This document shows positions 62,063-64,000 of a stretch of 64,000 nt of DNA, one piece after another. The position numbers and the translations under genes were made by a program. The notes under the pieces were generated by a model that worked only from the letters and a program-made list of their open reading frames with translations, was not told the origin of the DNA and did not search any database. Numbering within the stretch: the stretch's first letter is position 1; each line of letters starts with the position of its first letter. The stretch comes from Deltaproteobacteria bacterium (GTDB lineage Bacteria; Desulfobacterota; Desulfovibrionia; Desulfovibrionales; Desulfovibrionaceae): the NCBI GenBank assembly GCA_031285295.1, contig JAITWK010000022.1, positions 124,001-188,000 on the forward strand, given 5' to 3'.

Positions 62063-63451
62063 ATGTCTATCATAACTTACGTCCGCGCCAACTGGCACGC
62101 ACCGCAAGGCTACGCCGAGGTGTTGCGCGTTGGCCTGCCCCTGCTGGCCGGAATGGCCTCGATCATGGTGGTGCAGTTCACTGACCGCCTGTTTCTGAGC
62201 CATTATTCCATGGAGGCCATAGCGGCGGTTACACCCGCCTCTTTTGCGGCCCTGACCCTGTATATGACCATGTTTGGCGTATGCAGCTACACGGGTGTGC
62301 TCACGGCCCAATATGTAGGGGCGCGCGCGCCGCACAAGGTTGGCCCGGCAATCTGGCAGGGTTTTTGGTGTACGCTGCTTTGCGCCATTATTCTTTTCAC
62401 GGCCGGATTTTTTGCCGAGCCATTCTTTGCCCTGGTTGGGCACGAGCCGGAAATTCAGGCGCTGGAAACGCAATATTTTTCGATTACCGTGCTGGGAGCG
62501 CCCATCGGGCTGCTCAGCTCCTCGCTGGCCGGTTTCTTTTACGGGCGCGGCCTGACCAAGCCGGTAATGTTTGCCAACCTTCTGGCCGCCATCATCAACA
62601 TCCCCCTGGACTACGCCCTGATCTTCGGAGCCTGGGGTGTACCGGAACTGGGAATGCGCGGCGCGGCCCTGGCCACCTGTCTGGACTGGACCAGCACCAC
62701 GCTGGTTCTTGGCCTGCTGGCCTTCAACCGCGAAAATGACCGGGAATTCCACATCTTGCGCGGCTGGCGCCCGGATCGGGAAATCTTCGGCAAACTCCTG
62801 CGTTACGGCTTGCCCAGCGGAATCAATATGTTTGTGGAATTCGCGGCTACCTCCTGGTTCCTTTTCCAGCTCGGCGGTCTGGGCAGAATACCGCAGGCAG
62901 CCAGCAATATCGCCTTTTCCATCAACTCGCTCTCTTTCATGCCCACCATCGGCCTGAACATGGCCACCGCTGCCCTGGTGGGGCAGGCCATGGGCCGCCG
63001 CGCCCCCCTGGAAGCCGAGCGGGCCACCCGGCATGCCCTGCATCTCGCCTCCATCTATATGCTGGTGGCTGGCGCGTTGATCATCGTTTTTGCCGCGCCG
63101 CTCATGGAAATATTCCGCACCAGCAGCCAACTGGAGCAGGAGAGCTTTGAGCAGGTCAAGGCCACCGGCGTCATCCTGCTCTACTATGTAGCGCTATATT
63201 CGCAGCTTGACGCGCCCAACCTCATCTTCATCGGTGCGCTCAAAGGCGCGGGCGACACGGTTGCCACCATGAAAATCATCGTGGGCAGCGTGGTCCTTGT
63301 GCTCTTTATGCCCATGCTTGTGCTGCACCTTAGCGACAGCGTTGGCCTGCATAAACTCTGGATAATTTTCACCGTCTACATCTTCTCGCTGGCCCTGTTC
63401 GCCTTCCTGCGCTTTAAGGGGCGGCGCTGGCATCAGATTCATATGGTGTAG
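62063..63451 (+). CDS. MATE-family multidrug/sodium antiporter
   Basis: A 462-residue protein with 12 transmembrane helices and two related halves (PLLAGMASIMVVQFTDRLFLS in the first; GLPSGINMFVEFAATSWFLF in the second). It fits the NorM/DinF-type MATE exporters that expel cationic compounds using Na+ or H+. There is no close ribosome-binding site before the ATG at 62063. A long minus-strand frame (62021-63130) is a shadow. Confidence 0.9.
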   Translation: MSIITYVRANWHAPQGYAEVLRVGLPLLAGMASIMVVQFTDRLFLSHYSMEAIAAVTPASFAALTLYMTMFGVCSYTGVLTAQYVGARAPHKVGPAIWQGFWCTLLCAIILFTAGFFAEPFFALVGHEPEIQALETQYFSITVLGAPIGLLSSSLAGFFYGRGLTKPVMFANLLAAIINIPLDYALIFGAWGVPELGMRGAALATCLDWTSTTLVLGLLAFNRENDREFHILRGWRPDREIFGKLLRYGLPSGINMFVEFAATSWFLFQLGGLGRIPQAASNIAFSINSLSFMPTIGLNMATAALVGQAMGRRAPLEAERATRHALHLASIYMLVAGALIIVFAAPLMEIFRTSSQLEQESFEQVKATGVILLYYVALYSQLDAPNLIFIGALKGAGDTVATMKIIVGSVVLVLFMPMLVLHLSDSVGLHKLWIIFTVYIFSLALFAFLRFKGRRWHQIHMV

Positions 63452-63514
63452 ATGTAGAATAATAAATCCCCCCCACAATCTGATATCTTTTCGGTGATTC
63501 GCGCCTTTTTTCGC

Positions 63515-63542
63515 CACCTATTGCCTTTTATCGCACTAGGTG
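63515..63542. repeat. Possible collapsed palindromic copy L
   Basis: CACCTATTGC (63515-63524) pairs with GCACTAGGTG (63533-63542) at 9 of 10 around CTTTTATC, just before the RelE-like gene. It resembles the collapsed copies in shape only; it is 60 bases away from a stop codon. Confidence 0.3.
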
Positions 63543-63549
63543 TTAGCTT

Positions 63550-63939
63550 ATGATTATGAAACGGATATTAAAAACACGCCTGTTCATGCGCTGGATGCGG
63601 AAAACCGACTTAACCGATGCACTTCTTGAACAGGCAATCGTTGAAATGCAGCAAGGGCTTATAGATGCGAAGCTTGGCGGCAATCTATTTAAAAAACGGG
63701 TAGCCTTGCCCTACCGAGGAAAAAGCGGAAGTGTCAGGACGATTATCGCCACCAATATCAAAACGCGCTGGATATTCGTTTTCGGATTTGAAAAAAACGA
63801 GCGTGACAACATCAACAAGCAAGAATTGGAGTTTTTGCAACGGTACGCCAAGGCCTTGCTTGCTTGTGATGATGCGACGATCAATGCACTGATTGAACGC
63901 TCGGATTTGGGAGAAATTAACTATGAAGAAGAAAAGTAG
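63550..63939 (+). CDS. RelE/HigB-type toxin of a type II toxin-antitoxin pair
   Basis: A 129-residue protein. GLIDAKLGGNLFKKRVALPYRGKSGSVRTIIATN and WIFVFGFEKNERDNINKQEL match the DUF1044 branch of the RelE/ParE toxins (ribosome-dependent mRNA interferases or gyrase poisons). The antitoxin reading frame overlaps its 3' end by 17 bases, the common reversed (toxin-first, HigBA-like) arrangement. Confidence 0.85.
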   Translation: MIMKRILKTRLFMRWMRKTDLTDALLEQAIVEMQQGLIDAKLGGNLFKKRVALPYRGKSGSVRTIIATNIKTRWIFVFGFEKNERDNINKQELEFLQRYAKALLACDDATINALIERSDLGEINYEEEK

Positions 63940-64000
63940 AATTATCGAGGAAATGTACGAATCCATGCGTGACCTGCACGCCATCGGAGCCATTGACGAT
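63923..64000 (+). CDS. HigA-like antitoxin (partial, runs off the right edge)
   Basis: The first 26 codons (MKKKSRIIEEMYESMRDLHA...) are visible. The start resembles XRE-type antitoxins of this family (similar N-terminal helix before the HTH). It starts inside the toxin gene, so the two are translationally coupled. Identity rests on the short visible part and on position. Confidence 0.7.
   Translation, partial: MKKKSRIIEEMYESMRDLHAIGAIDD

Noticed and set aside
62021-63130. 369-codon minus-strand frame
   Set aside because: Antisense to the MATE exporter gene.
1-64000. CRISPR arrays, rRNA genes, insertion sequences with transposase
   Set aside because: No regularly spaced direct repeats, no rRNA-like blocks and no transposase-like protein were seen. 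The palindromic family is irregularly spaced and has no coding capacity.

Overview
The window looks like a chromosome segment of a sulfate-reducing bacterium of the Desulfovibrionaceae type (moderately high G+C). The main reasons are dsrC (19301-19618), a periplasmic nitrate reductase locus in the order napC-napM-napA as in nitrate-respiring Desulfovibrio, multihaem cytochromes, a selenocysteine tRNA, and the gene run ftsH-folP-glmM-galU. The family assignment is inferred from gene content and order; no 16S rRNA gene is present.

Layout. 1-6468: napC-napM-napA on the minus strand (napA leaves the left edge), then an FmdE/MoeA-like fusion and mobA on the plus strand, so a molybdoenzyme sits beside genes for its cofactor. 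6493-8207: three minus-strand accessory genes (methyltransferase, GNAT, CD3324-type HTH) ending at tRNA-Sec (8438-8531). 8770-19618: a long plus-strand housekeeping run (ftsH, folP, glmM, galU, hisD, fabI, an iron-sulfur flavoprotein, larB, a corrinoid adenosyltransferase, a YbaK deacylase, dsrC). 19703-31584: pgl, ftsK, efp, engB, alr, rpsA, polA. 31588-41023: mixed and partly accessory material: an ArgO-like exporter, a solitary MqsA, lipoproteins, an ORF6N protein, purE, threonine aldolase, an MFS carrier, an A+T-rich ATPase + DUF4276 pair, MgtC and a CYTH protein. 41064-47909: a DUF1538 membrane protein with a tandem-PII partner, then a UbiD/UbiX decarboxylase locus with a frameshifted 2-hydroxycarboxylate carrier. 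48032-63451: htpX, nadK, a radical SAM enzyme, darP-like, a nickel/cobalt ECF importer (nikL-M-Q-O), glgB-glgA, Nudix, a GT39-like membrane protein and a MATE exporter. The right edge enters a RelE/HigA toxin-antitoxin pair.

The most striking feature is not a gene. A family of long imperfect palindromes of about 125-150 bp recurs through the window, with seven full copies and at least four half-length or collapsed copies. Almost every one begins at, or within a few bases of, the stop codon of a gene. A core (GTCGAGTAC, a four-base spacer, then AGAGTACACT) and two internal-loop sequences (TGCGTCA and CTTCCTTG) are conserved. The stems between them differ from copy to copy but stay self-complementary. 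This is the signature of a structure-selected element: a mobile palindrome of the ERIC/REP type, a structured 3'-UTR RNA, or both. I do not recognise it as a named family.

Functional themes: molybdenum cofactor (FmdE/MoeA fusion, mobA, napA), nickel/cobalt/corrinoid metabolism (larB, corrinoid adenosyltransferase, nikLMQO), sulfur respiration (dsrC), glycogen storage (glgA, glgB), and prenyl-FMN-dependent decarboxylation (ubiX, ubiD).
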